Source of the DNA: Cordylochernes scorpioides
Taxonomy: Eukaryota > Arthropoda > Arachnida > Pseudoscorpiones > Chernetidae
Assembly: GCA_030710605.1 (NCBI GenBank)
Contig: CP092871.1
Location: 69,658,294-69,722,293, forward strand
DNA length: 64,000 nucleotides
Direction of reading: 5' to 3'
Below, in pieces: positions 10,816-22,268 of this stretch; the first letter of the stretch is position 1, and each line of letters opens with the position of its first letter. A program made the translations under genes and the position numbers. The notes under the pieces were generated by a model, which made no database searches, had not been told where the DNA came from, and saw nothing but the letters and a program-made list of their open reading frames with translations.

Positions 10816-12471
10816 GTACATCCACATAGATTTAATGACACTCATAGAAAATTTATCCAAGAGCTTCTGGAGACCTACAATCAACAACCTATTATACTAT
10901 GTGGTGACTTTAATTCTAGACACCCAGTCTGGTTTGATCCGACAACAAACTCCAATGGTTTCAAATTCCACTCCATCATAGATGAACATAACCTATTTAT
11001 TCATAATCTTAAGATACCCACCTGCCGAAATTCTAGCTTTATAGATCTTACGATTTCAAACAAAAAATCAATAGGTTTGGTACAAAACTGGAAGACGACT
11101 ATATTGACGCACATTTCAGATCACGTAGCAATAACCTTTGACATTTATCACAATTTTAACAGGCAAAGGACAGTTCAAAACTCAACATGGAAATTTATAG
11201 AAAAAGATGCTGATTGGAAAACATTTACCGAAAAAATAGCAATACAAGACGTAGATAATATTATCACCATGATAAACCACGCGTCAAACATCAAAGATAT
11301 TGACAACATTGTAAAGACTCTCACACAAATAATTAAAGAGGCAGCTTATCTGTCACTAAATGTCAAGACAAGAAGCGGAAATCATAAAACAAATACATAC
11401 TGGTGGGATGGGAAGCTGGAGAAAATGAAAAACGATTTCCACTATATTAGAAATTTGTATTACCGACATGGAAAGGTCCTTGAAAAGACCTATAAATCAA
11501 TGAGAAATAAATATTTAAATAAAAGTAAAAAGGCAAAAAGAGCGAGTTGGAGAATTTTTATAGAAGAAAGTCATTCAAATAACTCATTTGGTAATGCTTA
11601 TAGGATATTCAAGTCATTGAGATCGAAAAATAGAAATTTAGGATTACCACTAATAGATAATTTACCAGATCATTTAAAGACCGACAAAATAAAAAGTTTA
11701 ATGAACGATCTATTTCAGGATGATATTGGAGGTTTGGATAAAGATGATCATATTTTGATTAGAAATTATACGCCTAAATATAAAAATAAAAGTAGTGTTT
11801 ATATCGAATCTAAGGAAATAGAGGAAACAATTTTAAAAACAAATATTAAAAAAGCACCGGGCCCTGATTACATTAGTAACAATATGATTAGACAGGCTAA
11901 AATAAAAATAATCCCAATTCTGCATAAATTATTCAATAAATGTATAGAAATGGGATATTATCCGGATGAATGGAAAAAATCATTCTTAAAAATAATTCCA
12001 AAACCAGGCAAAACGAATTATGAAATAAATAAGAGTTATAGACCTATATCATTGACATCTAATCTATCTAAAACATTTGAGAATATAATAAAAAATAAAT
12101 TAAGTAACTATTATTTAGAGAATAATTTAATGAGCTCAAGGCAGCATGGTTTTATGAAATCTAGATCAACAATTACTGGAATGGATAAAATTATAGAAAC
12201 TATATTGAAACATAAACAAAAAGAATTGACTTCCTTGATAGCTATAGATATTGCGGGTGCATTCGACAATGCATGGTGGCCTGCTATTATAAAAAGAATG
12301 GATAATGATGATGTTCCTTCAGATTTAATACGGATCATAAAATCTTATTTGAATAATGAAAGGGAGGTGAAATTTACATACGAATCAGAAACTTTTTATA
12401 AGAAACTAACTAAAGGATGTCCACAGGGTGGACCTTTTATCTCCACTTCTATGGAATATTTTGCTAAATGA
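10816..12471 (+). pseudogene. LINE-B endonuclease end and RT, first open segment
   Basis: An open frame of about 550 residues. Near the start, ILCGDFNSRHPVWFD and LTHISDHVAITF are the two conserved ends of an APE endonuclease C-terminal half. RT blocks follow: KKAPGPDYISNNM, YRPISLTSNLSKTFE, SRQHGF, AIDIAGAFDNAWWP (catalytic Asp, R1-clade signature) and KGCPQGGP. Just after CPQGGP a frameshift diverts the frame to a stop at 12469-12471, while the correct continuation (LSPLLWNILLNDLL) is in the frame entered near 12430. The 5' part of the endonuclease is missing because of truncation. Confidence 0.85.
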
Positions 12472-13460
12472 TTTGTTGATAAATTTTGATTCAATGAATG
12501 CAGATATTATATGTTATGCAGACGACGTTACAATAATTTGCTGGAATAAGACTATTGAAGGACTAAAAACCGCAAGTGAATACACCTTAAATTATGTGAT
12601 CCAATGGTGTAATAGAAATAAATTAACGATCAGTACAGAGAAGACTAATATGCTATACCTACATAACAGACAAAAAATACCTATTAAGGTTAATAACAAT
12701 ATAATAATGCCGGTCAAGCAAGTAAAAATTCTGGGAATGAAATTTTCTAATCACAAATGGAAAAACAAAGTTAACTTTACACCGCATGTTAATGATATTC
12801 TGTGTAAGGCAGGACGTATGAAAAATTTATTATGTTCACTAAGTGGCAATATGTGGGGTTTTAGACACTGAAAAGAGGTTAACTTTATTCAAAACAATCA
12901 TTAGGCCTGTACTTACATACGGTTCTGAAATTTGGTTCAAATATTTAAACAATCGTTGTAAACAAAAACTGAACTCCATGCAGTACCAGATCATTTTATG
13001 GGCAGTTAGAGCATACAAAACCACTTCATCAAACTGTGTGCATAGCTTGGCAAAAATTCCACTCCTAACAGATTATATAGAATCCAGAATAATCAAATTT
13101 GATCTAGCTCAAATGTCCATTGAAGATCTAACTACTTACGAACCCCATGCTCCAAGTATAGTCAAATCATTCTTACACGCAAAAATGAATGAAATTTTTG
13201 AGAACACTAATGAAATTTTCAGAAGCTTTTTCGTATTAGGAATTCCAAGATTTTTCCGTCCAAATTTTTATAATATCCAATTCATTACAGATCATGGCAA
13301 TTTTGGGAAATTTTTGGCAACTATCGGCGCCGTGAAGGAACCAGGATGCTTCTGCGGAGGTGAAATTCAAGACGCGAGACATCTACTTCTGGAGTGCCCA
13401 ATTTTCCGGGATTTTAGGGAAAATAGATTTGGTCGTATTGGACAGCTTGATGATTTGTAG
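12428..13460 (+). pseudogene. LINE-B RT catalytic part and C-terminus
   Basis: Continuation in two overlapping frames. 12428-12871 carries SPLLWNILLNDLL and ICYADDVTIICWN (RT active site, intact YADD) and the thumb. A second frame change near 12850 leads to 12843-13460, which reads RPVLTYGSEIW, SMQYQIILWAVRAYKTTS and a C-terminal CFCGGEIQDARHLLLECP zinc-like motif. The lesions are two single frameshifts rather than wholesale decay. Confidence 0.85.
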
Positions 13461-13775
13461 ACAAAAAAAGAAAAGTATAAAAATTTTGATCAATTTTGTA
13501 AATATATATACAACTTTCTCTTGAATTGGAAAAAAGAGAAGGAATCTTAGAAAAAAAAAAAGAACTGCGATGCTTGCTCTGTTTTGTTTTGGCTTTGTTG
13601 TTTGTTTTTCTCTTTGGACAATTTTCTTTAGTTAATTTATGTAAAATAATGAATTGAACAGGATTGTATATAGCCGAATTGCTGTAATGCAGTGAAATGT
13701 ATTGGCGCAAATATCCCTGAGTTTGGGATATCGCGTTTCATGATGTTAATAAAGTTAATTAATTAATAAAGAATG

Positions 13776-15695
13776 CTTTTCAACTAATTCTTCCGATTTT
13801 ACACTCAATATTTAATAAATGTATTCAAATAGGATACTTCCCAAAAAATGGAAAACAGCAGCACTCAAAATAATAGCCAAACCCGGCAAAACCAATTATG
13901 AATCAGCTAAAAGCTACCGTCCGATATCTTTATTATCCAATTTTTCAAAGATTCTAGAAAAAATTCTCAAAAATAAAATATATGAATTTTATATTCAAAA
14001 CAATCTGTTAAGCTCGAGGCAGCACGGATTTATCAAGTCAAAGTCAATTATCACTGCTTTGAATACTGTAATCGATGTATTAATGGAGCATAAGCAAAAA
14101 GAACTGTCTGCACTAGTTACAATAGATATCTCGGGGGCTTTTGATAATGCCTGGTGGCCAGCGATCATCAAAAGAATAGATTCAGACAATTTACCGGAAA
14201 AACTGATCAAAATTCTACAATCATATTTAAATTCCAGGACCATTTCATTCAGTTTCGACAATCTAAACAACTTCAAAGCCAATTACTAAGGGGTGTCCTC
14301 AGGGCGGTCCGCTTTCTCCACTTCTATGGACAATTTTGTTGAACGATTTGCTGTTGAATTTCAGGTGCCCAATAGTGAGTTGATTTGTTATGCGGATGAT
14401 ATTTCGATCATATGCTGGAATAAAGATCTAACATCACTAAAAACAGTTATAGAGGAAGCAATAAATACTATCGAATTGTGGTGTATTAAGAACAAGTTAG
14501 AAATCAGTTCCGAAAAAAACAAACATTTTATATTTGCATAATAAAGAGAAGATCCCAGTTAAATTTAAGAGTGGATTAATTTCACCAGTACAAAAAATAA
14601 AAATTTTGGGAATAACAATTGCAAATCATAGAAGAAAAAACAAATTAAATTTTGCTTTTCATATAGAGGAAATAGTGAGCAAAACTCTAAGAATAAAAAA
14701 TTTTCTATTCTCTCTGTGCAGCAAATCATGGGGTTTGAGCTCCCATAAAAGAATTACATTGTATAAATCTTTATTCAGATCAACTTTAACATATGGATCA
14801 GAAATATGGTAAAAATTTTTAAACAAAAAATCGATACAAAAATTAAACTCAATGCAATATCAGATATTAATATGGAGCATTCAAGCATACAAGACAACTT
14901 CGTACAACTGTGTTCACAGTTTGGCTAGGGTTCCATTGATTGCAGATTACATTGAAGCAAAAAATATGAAATATGACTTAAATAACTTATCGTTCGAGGA
15001 CAAGCAAAAATACAACATCGATATTCCCTTTATAATTAAAACCTATATAGACGAAAGAATGTTGCTCTTACTGAATAATACAAACGAGACATTTACAAGT
15101 TTTTCAACCGGGGTATTCCAAGTTATTTTCGCCATAATTTCCACAACACACAATTTGTAACCACCATGGTAATTTCGGAAGTTTTCTGGATAGAATCCAT
15201 GCATCGGAGGATCCGGGCTGTTTTTGTGGATGCCGCATTCAAGATTCTACTCACCTTTTACTTAAGTGCCCAGCATTTCAAGACTACAGACTCAATAACG
15301 GTATTCTCTGTACCGATCCAAGAGAACTGATAGCCAGCAGGGATTCATACATTGTATTCAATAGATTTTGTAAATATATATCAAAGTTTTTAAATAATCT
15401 CATGTGTTAGGTATAATTAACTATGTGCTGTATATATGATTTTTTTTCCTTTTTCTTTATTTTGAGATGTGTTTAAACTAAATTACCAATGTATATAGTA
15501 TGCTTGTTTCAAATCAATATCTGGAATATGGTAAAGGCCTTGAGCATATGTTAATAGATTCTCCCTCTCTCTCTCTCTCTTGTGTTGCTTTCCTTTGGGC
15601 GCCAGTGTCCTTGGCGGGACATCGCGCTTTGTATTTACAGTTGAATAAAGTTGAATAAAGTATTCAACTCAAATGTTTCCCCAAAAAAAAAAAGT
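13776..15695 (+). mobile_element. Second R1-clade LINE (LINE-C), 5' truncated, head to tail with LINE-B
   Basis: Starts inside the RT (ILPILHSIFNKCIQIGYFP) within 10 bp of the end of LINE-B's 3' tail. It carries blocks parallel to LINE-B: YRPISLLSNFSKILE, SRQHGFI, TIDISGAFDNAWWP, CYADDISIICWN, LTYGSEIW, and a C-terminal CFCG...HLLLKCP. A 3' UTR follows with a CT microsatellite (15561-15581), GTTGAATAAAGTTGAATAAAG and a terminal A-run (about 15682-15692). The two are related but clearly different at the protein level, so this is not a simple tandem duplication. Confidence 0.85.
13782..15410 (+). pseudogene. LINE-C reverse transcriptase and C-terminus (broken)
   Basis: Open segments 13819-14289, 14293-14541, 14534-14812 and 14852-15160 are parts of one RT protein separated by single stops or frameshifts: a TAA after FKANY at 14287, a frame change near 14530, and a TAA at 14811 after SEIW. 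The final part (15160-15410) encodes the zinc-like motif and reads to a TAG near 15408. Its function would be target-primed reverse transcription. It is not expected to be active. Confidence 0.8.
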
Positions 15696-16393
15696 TAATT
15701 ATTCTAATACAAAGCTATAATAAACTTTTTAATAATTATTAGCACTCCAGGAGCCTGGTTACCTTATGCTACTAATCAATATATAAAAAATACATTGAAA
15801 AAAGCTTTTATTTGAATGCCCTAAAAATAAAGAATAAAATATTTTATCTTCTGTCATTGAGCAATTAGATGTTATGAGGGTGAAAATAAACGCGGCGAGG
15901 TACGATCAACATGAATTTTGAATCTAATGCGATTTAATATGCAATAACTGATTAGCGATTTTTATAAGTGTTTATTAAATTTTTAACTCTTCTCTAAATA
16001 TGATCGTCCCCCACCGCTTTTATTTTCGCTCAGATACATCTTATTGCTGATGACAAGAAGATAAACTATTTTATTTTATTTTTGGTGCATTTAAATAGAA
16101 GCTTTTTAAAAATGTATTTTAATTTATTAATTATTTAGTTAATCTTAGTCATGAATTCACAAAACTTAGAATCAAAAGTTAAAATCTATACGAAATCTCA
16201 CCAAAATATTTAAATATGCACATCAATATCAACTCAGTATTATTATTTACTTAAAAAACCATTCACTCACTATGTGATTAATCCAGGTTCTGTAGGCCTT
16301 GAAAATATATCTCTAACCATTTATGTTGTCAACCAGAGATTTAAGTCTTTTTGGTTTTATTTACAATGACTGTGGTTGTCCAAGATATTAATA
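15696..16393. other. AT-rich intergenic stretch
   Basis: No open reading frame of note and no recognisable terminal repeats were seen. Mostly A/T-rich unique-looking sequence. Confidence 0.4.
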
Positions 16394-16498
16394 CAGTAAT
16401 CCCGTTAAGACGAATTCAATTCGTCGAATTGGTTTATAACGAATGACGAAAAGGGTATTTCGTTCTCCCGTTGAGTTCGTCTTAACGAGGGATTACTG
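16394..16498. mobile_element. 105-bp pogo-type MITE
   Basis: Starts CAGTAATCCCGTTAAGACGAA and ends in its inverted match (TTCGTCTTAACGAGGGATTACTG), flanked by TA on both sides (16392-16393, 16499-16500). CAGT...ACTG ends with a TA duplication are those of pogo/Tigger elements. No coding capacity. Confidence 0.8.
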
Positions 16499-16835
16499 TA
16501 GTGTCAAGCAGATTTATTTCTAGGGATATTTTTCATTTATGCCAGGTTGAGATTCATAATTCATAGGAGATTGGCCGTTTGATTTCATTGTTATCAGAAA
16601 ACTGAGCCGATGAAGAGAGATGTGTAAAAAATTATAGACTTCTATGTGCTCTGGATGCATCAATTGATTACAAAATTTGTGGACAGACAGAAAAGAGAAA
16701 AAATAAATGAAGTATTTAAAAAAAATTGTTATCACTGGGGATTAGGCCTTAAATAGACGAAGTCTGAAGTCTGCTCGCGGCGGATTGGTCAATTCTTCAT
16801 ACGAGACAGAAGGACATAAGCTAAAGTCTTACTGA

Positions 16836-16935
16836 NNNNNNNNNNNNNNNNNNNNNNNNNNNNNNNNNNNNNNNNNNNNNNNNNNNNNNNNNNNNNNNNN
16901 NNNNNNNNNNNNNNNNNNNNNNNNNNNNNNNNNNN
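16836..16935. other. Assembly gap (100 N)
   Basis: A run of exactly 100 N, the conventional size for a gap of unknown length between contigs or scaffolded pieces. The sequence on either side (unique-looking, A/T-rich) cannot be assumed contiguous. Confidence 0.99.
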
Positions 16936-17122
16936 ATGCCAAATTGGACTTATTTATAAGAGATATTTAAATAACATTATACAAATTGTGCCCTTATCAT
17001 ATACACACAAATGAAGGAAATCAATGACAACTCAATAGTTATTGTTCTTTGGTTGAAGAATTTTCCACATTAGAGAAAAAGTATTGATAAAGGTTTAGGT
17101 GTGCTTGTATCATATGTAAATA

Positions 17123-17300
17123 CAATAGAACCTCCCTGTAAAGGACAATACCTAATTGCAGAGCCAAAGTGTCCTTTAGAGAGAGATGTCCTCTTACCGG
17201 AGAGTTGATAAATTATAAAAATGGTAATTTTGCAAATGAAAATTGTACTTTGTGGAGAGGTGTCTGCTAGCGGGGTGTCCGCTTAAGGGAGATTTTACTG
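17123..17300. mobile_element. Pogo-type MITE, family M copy 1
   Basis: Begins CAATAGAACCTCCCTGTAAAG and ends ...TAAGGGAGATTTTACTG, with TA on both sides. Shares its interior (TGTCCTTTAGAGAGAGATGTCC, GGTAATTTTGCAAA) with copies at 23173-23341, 27256-27414, about 27428-27545 and about 61967-62115. Confidence 0.8.
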
Positions 17301-17785
17301 TATCTGTAAGAGGCTAATTGCCTCTCAATTTGTCTTGTGTATATAATATTATCTCTCTCTCTTTTTATATTTATTCTGTATTTAACCTTATTTAATGTTA
17401 TATGGACTTTGAAATAATCAGTTTCAATCTCTCTGCATTATTATCATTAGAACTTTGTGATTATACAATGCTATGTACAGTTCCTCCAACAATGAAAATT
17501 TTTAACATAAGGCTTTGCTATTTCTATGCACATCTACTGTCCTAAAAGCTTGTCCACATAGTTTGTTTGAATATCACAACAAAGAACCAACTTTCTATGT
17601 CTCATATACAAGCAGAATCGTCCAATAAAGCATTAGAGTTCTAAATGAGGTCTAGTAGATTAAATTGGTGAAACTGCTGGGAGGGTTCCCCACTGCCAAT
17701 GATGAACCAAGCCAGCCAACAAATTTTCATTGCAGTAAGGACTGTAGAAAATTTGTTTCACCTGGAAAAGAACGTTGGTGTTTCA
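17301..17785. other. AT-rich spacer between MITE copy 1 and the Helitron
   Basis: No coding sequence, terminal inverted repeats or other element structure was recognised here. Confidence 0.35.
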
Positions 17786-17793
17786 TCTATATA

Positions 17794-20193
17794 CAGTCGA
17801 ACCTCTTTAATTCAACACCCCAAGGGATCAGAGCTTTCGGTTGAATTAAAGGAAGTGTTGAATTAAGGTTAGATGATTAGCTAATCATCTAACTAGCTAA
17901 AATATAATATATAGATTTTTTATAAATAGCTTTGTAATATAAATTAATGATATTAATTGAAACCATTGTGTGTGTACTTTTTATATTTATTTTTTATTTT
18001 CATGATTAACTTTTAGTATCTGGGAAAAAATGGCAATAATACATATTTTCGAAACAAATAATATTTTATTCCAATTGTGTGTGTGTGTGAATAATAGTTA
18101 AAAAAATTAAAAAATATTATTTGAAAAGAATAAAGATTAAAAAAAAAAATCTTTTATAGATGTCTGTTTTTTCTCTGAAATCCTATTCAGGATGTATTCC
18201 AGATAGTCTATTTTTAAAAGACATGCATGCCTTTCTTCCTCAGAAATGTCTTTTAAATAACAAAGAGTTTTTATTGTATTAAAGGCATCCACTGCTGCTG
18301 CAGGTGTTATTGATGTTTTGTTTAAATCTTTTTCTGTTGGCTCTACCTCTTCATCTTCTTCTTTTCCCATTACCTCCTTTACAATTTCTTCAATGGACTG
18401 TTCCCCAGCAACTTGCACATCTTTATCAACTTCCAAGAAGTCAATATAGTTGACATCAATGGCTTGATGTTTTTTAATGCCTCAAAACATCTGTTAATTT
18501 CTTCTTCAACAACTTCTTCCATTGCTTCATCCATCACAAATCCTGAATGAGAAAAACAATTTTTTATTGTGGAAGAACTAACACCAACCCAATGCAGCCT
18601 CTAGCCAGCTAATTGCAAAGAGTAAATGTACTTGAGCATTTTTTTTTCTTCCATGCAAGTGAGAAGATACGTTATCATTCGTTTCCTATATTGGTATTTT
18701 AGGGCTTTGATGATACCCATATCACAGGGTTGTAATGCACTTGTAGTTAGGGAGGGCAAAAATCTTATTTCAATGTTCTGTAACCCTTCAGGTATTTGGT
18801 GGGCTGGGCAATTATCTAAAATTAATAAAATTTTTCTTTCTCTTCTTTTGAATATTTGGTCCAATTTTTTCAGCCAATCCGTAAAAATTGCCCCAGTCAT
18901 CCAGGCTTTTTTATTAAAATGATAATTTGAGGGAATATTCATGCCATGGAAGCATCGTGGTCTTCTATATTTCCCAATATAAAGTAAAGGCAGTTTTTCA
19001 CTTCCATATTACAGCATACCAACACTGTAATTCTCTCTTTAGACTTCTTACCCCCTTCACATTTCTCACCTCTGATAGTCATTGTTTGATTAGGCAGAAG
19101 TTTATAAAATAACCCTGTTTCATCAGCATTGAAAATGTCCTGTGGGCTGTATTTAGCTAAAAGTGAAGGAATAATCCCACCTTTCCAAGTGGCTACACTA
19201 TTGGCATCCACACTTCCAGCTTCATGAAGTCGTTTAAAAGCAATATTCCTTCTGGCCTTAAACTTTTCTAGCCAGCCATTGCTAGCTTCAAAATTATCTT
19301 GACCCATTTTCAAGGCCAAGAGTATAGCCTTTTCTTTCAAGATATTGCCATTTATGGCAAGTTTCATGGCATTTGCCTGCTTTATCCACCTAAACAGGGC
19401 TTCTTCAATCTCTGGGAATTCCCCGTCACGATCACGTTTCAAGGTAGAGCTAAAATTAGATTTTAAAAAGGCAGATTTTATGGAGAATTTATTTTTAAAA
19501 ATTGTGCTAATGGTGGACCGTTGAATATTTCTCTCTCTGGAAACACGAATATGTGATTTTCCTTGTTCTATTTCTTCTATAATTTTCATTTTTTCCACAT
19601 AAGTGAGCTGGTGATACTGACTACGTTTCCAATTTTTTTTGGCAGAACCTGACATTCTTGCCCCACTCATTTATTCAAATTAACACAGAATATTGAATTA
19701 AAATGTTATCATAATCATTGTTGGATCATTTTATAAAGATTTATTTATTTAAAAAGAAATTATTTATAAATTTAAAAATAGCTAAAATATTTCAATGTTA
19801 AAAATAAAAAAATAAAAATTATTATTAGTTAGCGCATAATGTCAAAATTCCCGCGTAAAAAGACAACAATAACATCCGTGAAATTGCACAACGGCACTGC
19901 AAAGTGAAACTTAAACTAACCAGAAACCAAAAGTGCGCAGCGCGATCCTATCGGCGCCCGCCGATGCCGATCGTCGCCGCCGTAATACCGTTTATCGGTA
20001 AAGTTGCATGTAAAATAACATTCAACTGTCAAAATTCGAATTTTAAAATGGTCGAACTATCGGAACTGTCGTATTATCGATACTGTCGAATTACGGTTTG
20101 TTATTTGATAGGCCGGAGGTCGGGACATCGGAACATGGTCGAATTATCGCAGAGTGTCGAATTGGGGTGTGTCGAATTAACGAGGTTATACTG
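17794..20193 (-). mobile_element. Tigger/pogo transposon (2.4 kb) inserted in the Helitron 5' end
   Basis: Terminal inverted repeats CAGTCGAACCTCTTTAATTC... (left) and ...GAATTAACGAGGTTATACTG (right) agree at most positions over about 28 bp and are flanked by TA (17792-17793 and 20194-20195). The minus strand encodes a pogo-type transposase in pieces. The insertion is younger than the Helitron it splits. Confidence 0.9.
18137..19670 (-). pseudogene. Pogo/Tigger transposase, broken near the C-terminus
   Basis: The ATG at 19670 starts a 243-residue open part. It holds an N-terminal CENP-B-like HTH (LTYVEKMKIIEEIEQGKS, STISTIFKNK), a second HTH of the Tc5/CENP-B type (about residues 85-150), and the first catalytic Asp in IFNADETGLFYK. 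A frameshift near 18940 leads into MNIPSNYHFNKKAWMTGAIF, LLILDNCPAH (second Asp) and LQPCDMGIIKALK (third Asp). A TAG at about 18601 interrupts just before the WVGVSSSTIKNCF...GF block. The last open part (18436 to 18137) is acidic and ends QTSIKDFF, a match to the PCNA-interacting box known from pogo transposase. Catalytic residues are all visible, but the protein is not continuous. Confidence 0.88.
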
Positions 20194-20410
20194 TATATAA
20201 AAATGAATGTTTGTATGTTTGTCTGTTTGTTTGTATGTCTGGTATACAAATTTGCAGTAGTTCACTAATTCAAACCAAAATTTCCATACATAGGTCAAAA
20301 AATACGGGGAAGACGATAGGCTATTTTAAAAAATATATAAATCAATTATTAAAACTATATATTTTTAGTCAGAAAATGATGATGACGATATTGCTGTATC
20401 ATGTTTGATT

Positions 20411-20606
20411 ACACAGGTCTACAAAACTCAAAGTAGTTGTACCTTATAGCATATATATATCGGGATTCAGAAAAAAAACTCTGAGAGATATTTGATGCAC
20501 AGTGATAAATATCCCTGTGCATCAAATATCTCTCAGAGTTTTTTTTCTGAATCCCGATATATATATGCTATAAGGTACAACTACTTTGAGTTTTGTAGAC
20601 CTGTGT
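20411..20606. repeat. Perfect inverted repeat, 92-bp arms, 12-bp loop
   Basis: Arm 20411-20502 and arm 20515-20606 are exact reverse complements by eye, including an 8-base A/T run and a 10-base AT run. The loop is TGATAAATATCC. It lies inside the Helitron. It could be a hairpin-forming insert or an assembly artefact. Confidence 0.9.
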
Positions 20607-20861
20607 TATCAGATACAAAATTATAACGGGAAAAATTCCAAAAAGCAGAGACTACGGGAGAAACCAGTTCATTATTTTGTACGCAGGAACAGAATTCTAA
20701 CAGAAAAACATTCATTCGAGCAGAAAACAAAAGCCAGATCATCTTTCTATAAAAATATCGCTTCTCAGACACAAAGTTTGGAGCGGGACGTTTCACAAGA
20801 GTGACATCCACGGCGCCAATTTATAATTGTAACGAATAGTATTTGAATAAAAACATTTAAT

Positions 20862-20899
20862 CGGGTAAAACCCGGGCGTTGCCCGGGTCATTCGGCTAG
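20862..20899 (+). other. Helitron 3' terminal hairpin and CTAG end
   Basis: Eight perfect base pairs (ACCCGGGC / GCCCGGGT) with a 3-base loop, 11 bases before the terminal T. CTAG fits the CTRR rule for Helitron 3' ends. Confidence 0.85.
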
Positions 20900-20934
20900 T
20901 TTCTTATACAAATAACTTTGCCTTAAATACCCAT

Positions 20935-21115
20935 TCTTGTTATCTCAGGAAGCCTCTGGTCGTAGAGGTACAGTCTGCACCACGCTGACAAGGGCCAACA
21001 GCCCAAAAAGCATATGTGGTTGACTTTCTTGATTTATCAAGAAATTGGGTTGGCCAAATATTTTTGAAACAAACTAAATCAACGTTTAGTTTATTTTTGT
21101 TTCACTAGATGGCGC
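20935..21115 (+). repeat. Dispersed repeat family R, copy 1
   Basis: Shares, in the opposite orientation, several blocks with 63830-64000: GAGGTACA...CACCAC(G/A)CTGAC(A/G)AGGGCCAACAGCCC, then TTTCTTGAT-TATCAAGAAAT, TTGGCCAA, and further on ATGGCGC. Possibly a SINE. No RNA polymerase III box could be assigned with confidence. Confidence 0.55.
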
Positions 21116-21519
21116 TCTGCCATCTAAAATGTTCATGTAAGCTGACAGGAAATGCCAATTTTGTTTTTTAAAGAAGAGCTTATCTGAAAATATGCAGTAA
21201 CATCTTCCATTTCTTTGAAGTAGTAAACCACAAATTTTGCCAACAAGGAGAGATAAAATGGTTTCTACCTGGCCAAAGTGGAATTTTAAAATGACCCAGA
21301 CCATCTCTTTCTTCAAGCCCATTAAGTTAATTTTGTAGCTTGTTAACCTTATTAGAAATTAAGGGTGTTCCTCGTTAGTAAGAAGTCTGTAAATATCTTT
21401 TGGAGGAATTTCTAGATCTGTTGATCACAAACCTGACAGTCCACCGTCATTTATACAGAAGTGAGTGGATTATTATACTTGGCTACAATCTTTTCACTTA
21501 AGAAACTACAAGAAAATAA
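21116..21519. other. AT-rich spacer
   Basis: Nothing recognised beyond the tail of the repeat. No coding signal was seen. Confidence 0.3.
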
Positions 21520-21770
21520 AACCTAATCCAAATAATTTGTGTGACGTTTCGGTAACAGCAATTTTACCATCATCAGACAAAAGAATAAATATCACAGCAT
21601 GTTCTTAATAGTACTGTTATCAAGTGTATAAACAAGATAGCAGATAAGAAAAAAATATACGTTTTCTAAGATAACCTAAAATATTATTCTTAGAATTAGA
21701 AGTGGAAATTACTATGATATTTGTCTTATTATTTTTTCTGATGATGGTAACAATGCTGTTACCACACACT
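21520..21770 (-). repeat. Hammerhead-core repeat, copies 1-2
   Basis: On the minus strand, 21576-21543 reads CTGATGA, an imperfect stem (GGTAA...TTACC), GAAAC and GTC, the conserved core order of a hammerhead ribozyme. The flank contains the family's AAGAATAAAT and ACCTAATCCAAATAA segments. A second, plus-strand copy near 21738 has CTGATGA and the stem but has lost GAAACGTC. Confidence 0.6.
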
Positions 21771-22268
21771 ATTAATTTAGGTCATATAATCTAGATGTTA
21801 ATTCCCTGTGCTCAGTTAAATTGAAGATATCCATCCAGGAATAAATCTCTTTATAAGTTTTTATTAACTCAAGCATATCTCAGGCCTTTGATGGGAGTAA
21901 CACAATATTTTGTGCTTAAGTTAATGAAAACTTATTAAGAAACAAGTATGTCATATATGTGTGCTTTATTTTTTTTTTATAGATACATAAGAACAATGGA
22001 TTTTGCAATGTGTCTCTTACAAAATAAATGACTCCTGCATGTTTACCTAAATCACAATTCTAGTTGAATATTAATCTCTTGTGAATATCTTCAATCCGAA
22101 TTGGTACCTCATTTTGATTGTTTTTTTTTGGTTAAAATTGGAAGAAAATGCCATCTGCTTCCAAAGTGCAAAACCCAAACTACTTTCTACATCTGTAGAC
22201 ATGTGGATAGTAGCTGCCTACTATGTATTGGGGGCCATTGAACCACTCCTGTTCACAAAAGAGATGGG
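21771..22268. other. AT-rich spacer
   Basis: No gene or repeat structure was recognised. Small open frames here have no recognisable motif. Confidence 0.3.

Larger units (their letters stand above)
10816..13775 (+). mobile_element. R1-clade LINE (LINE-B), 5' truncated
   Basis: Consists of the endonuclease C-terminal half, a full RT with the R1-type FDNAWWP motif, and a C-terminal Cys/His motif, then about 300 bp of 3' UTR ending in repeated TTAATTAATTAATAAAG near 13750-13772. R1-clade elements are known from arthropods and often sit in rDNA, but nothing here indicates an rDNA target. Only two frame changes break the coding region, so it is younger than LINE-A. A second, related LINE follows directly. 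Confidence 0.85.
17786..20899 (+). mobile_element. Helitron, non-autonomous, split by a Tigger insertion
   Basis: The left terminus TCTATATA (17786-17793) sits after an A, is interrupted by the Tigger, and continues at 20196 as TATAAAAATGAATG. Joined, this is the TC-plus-TA-repeat start typical of arthropod Helitrons. The right terminus has a perfect hairpin ACCCGGGC-GTT-GCCCGGGT followed by CATTCGG and CTAG (ending 20899), then T. Insertion between A and T, a 5' TC, a 3' hairpin and CTRR agree with rolling-circle transposons. Without the Tigger the element is about 0.7 kb and encodes nothing. Confidence 0.85.

Noticed and set aside
10804-10830. TTTTGGATCACCCTGTA as a transposon end
   Set aside because: No inverted partner or duplication was found between 10260 and 10800, so no element was called.
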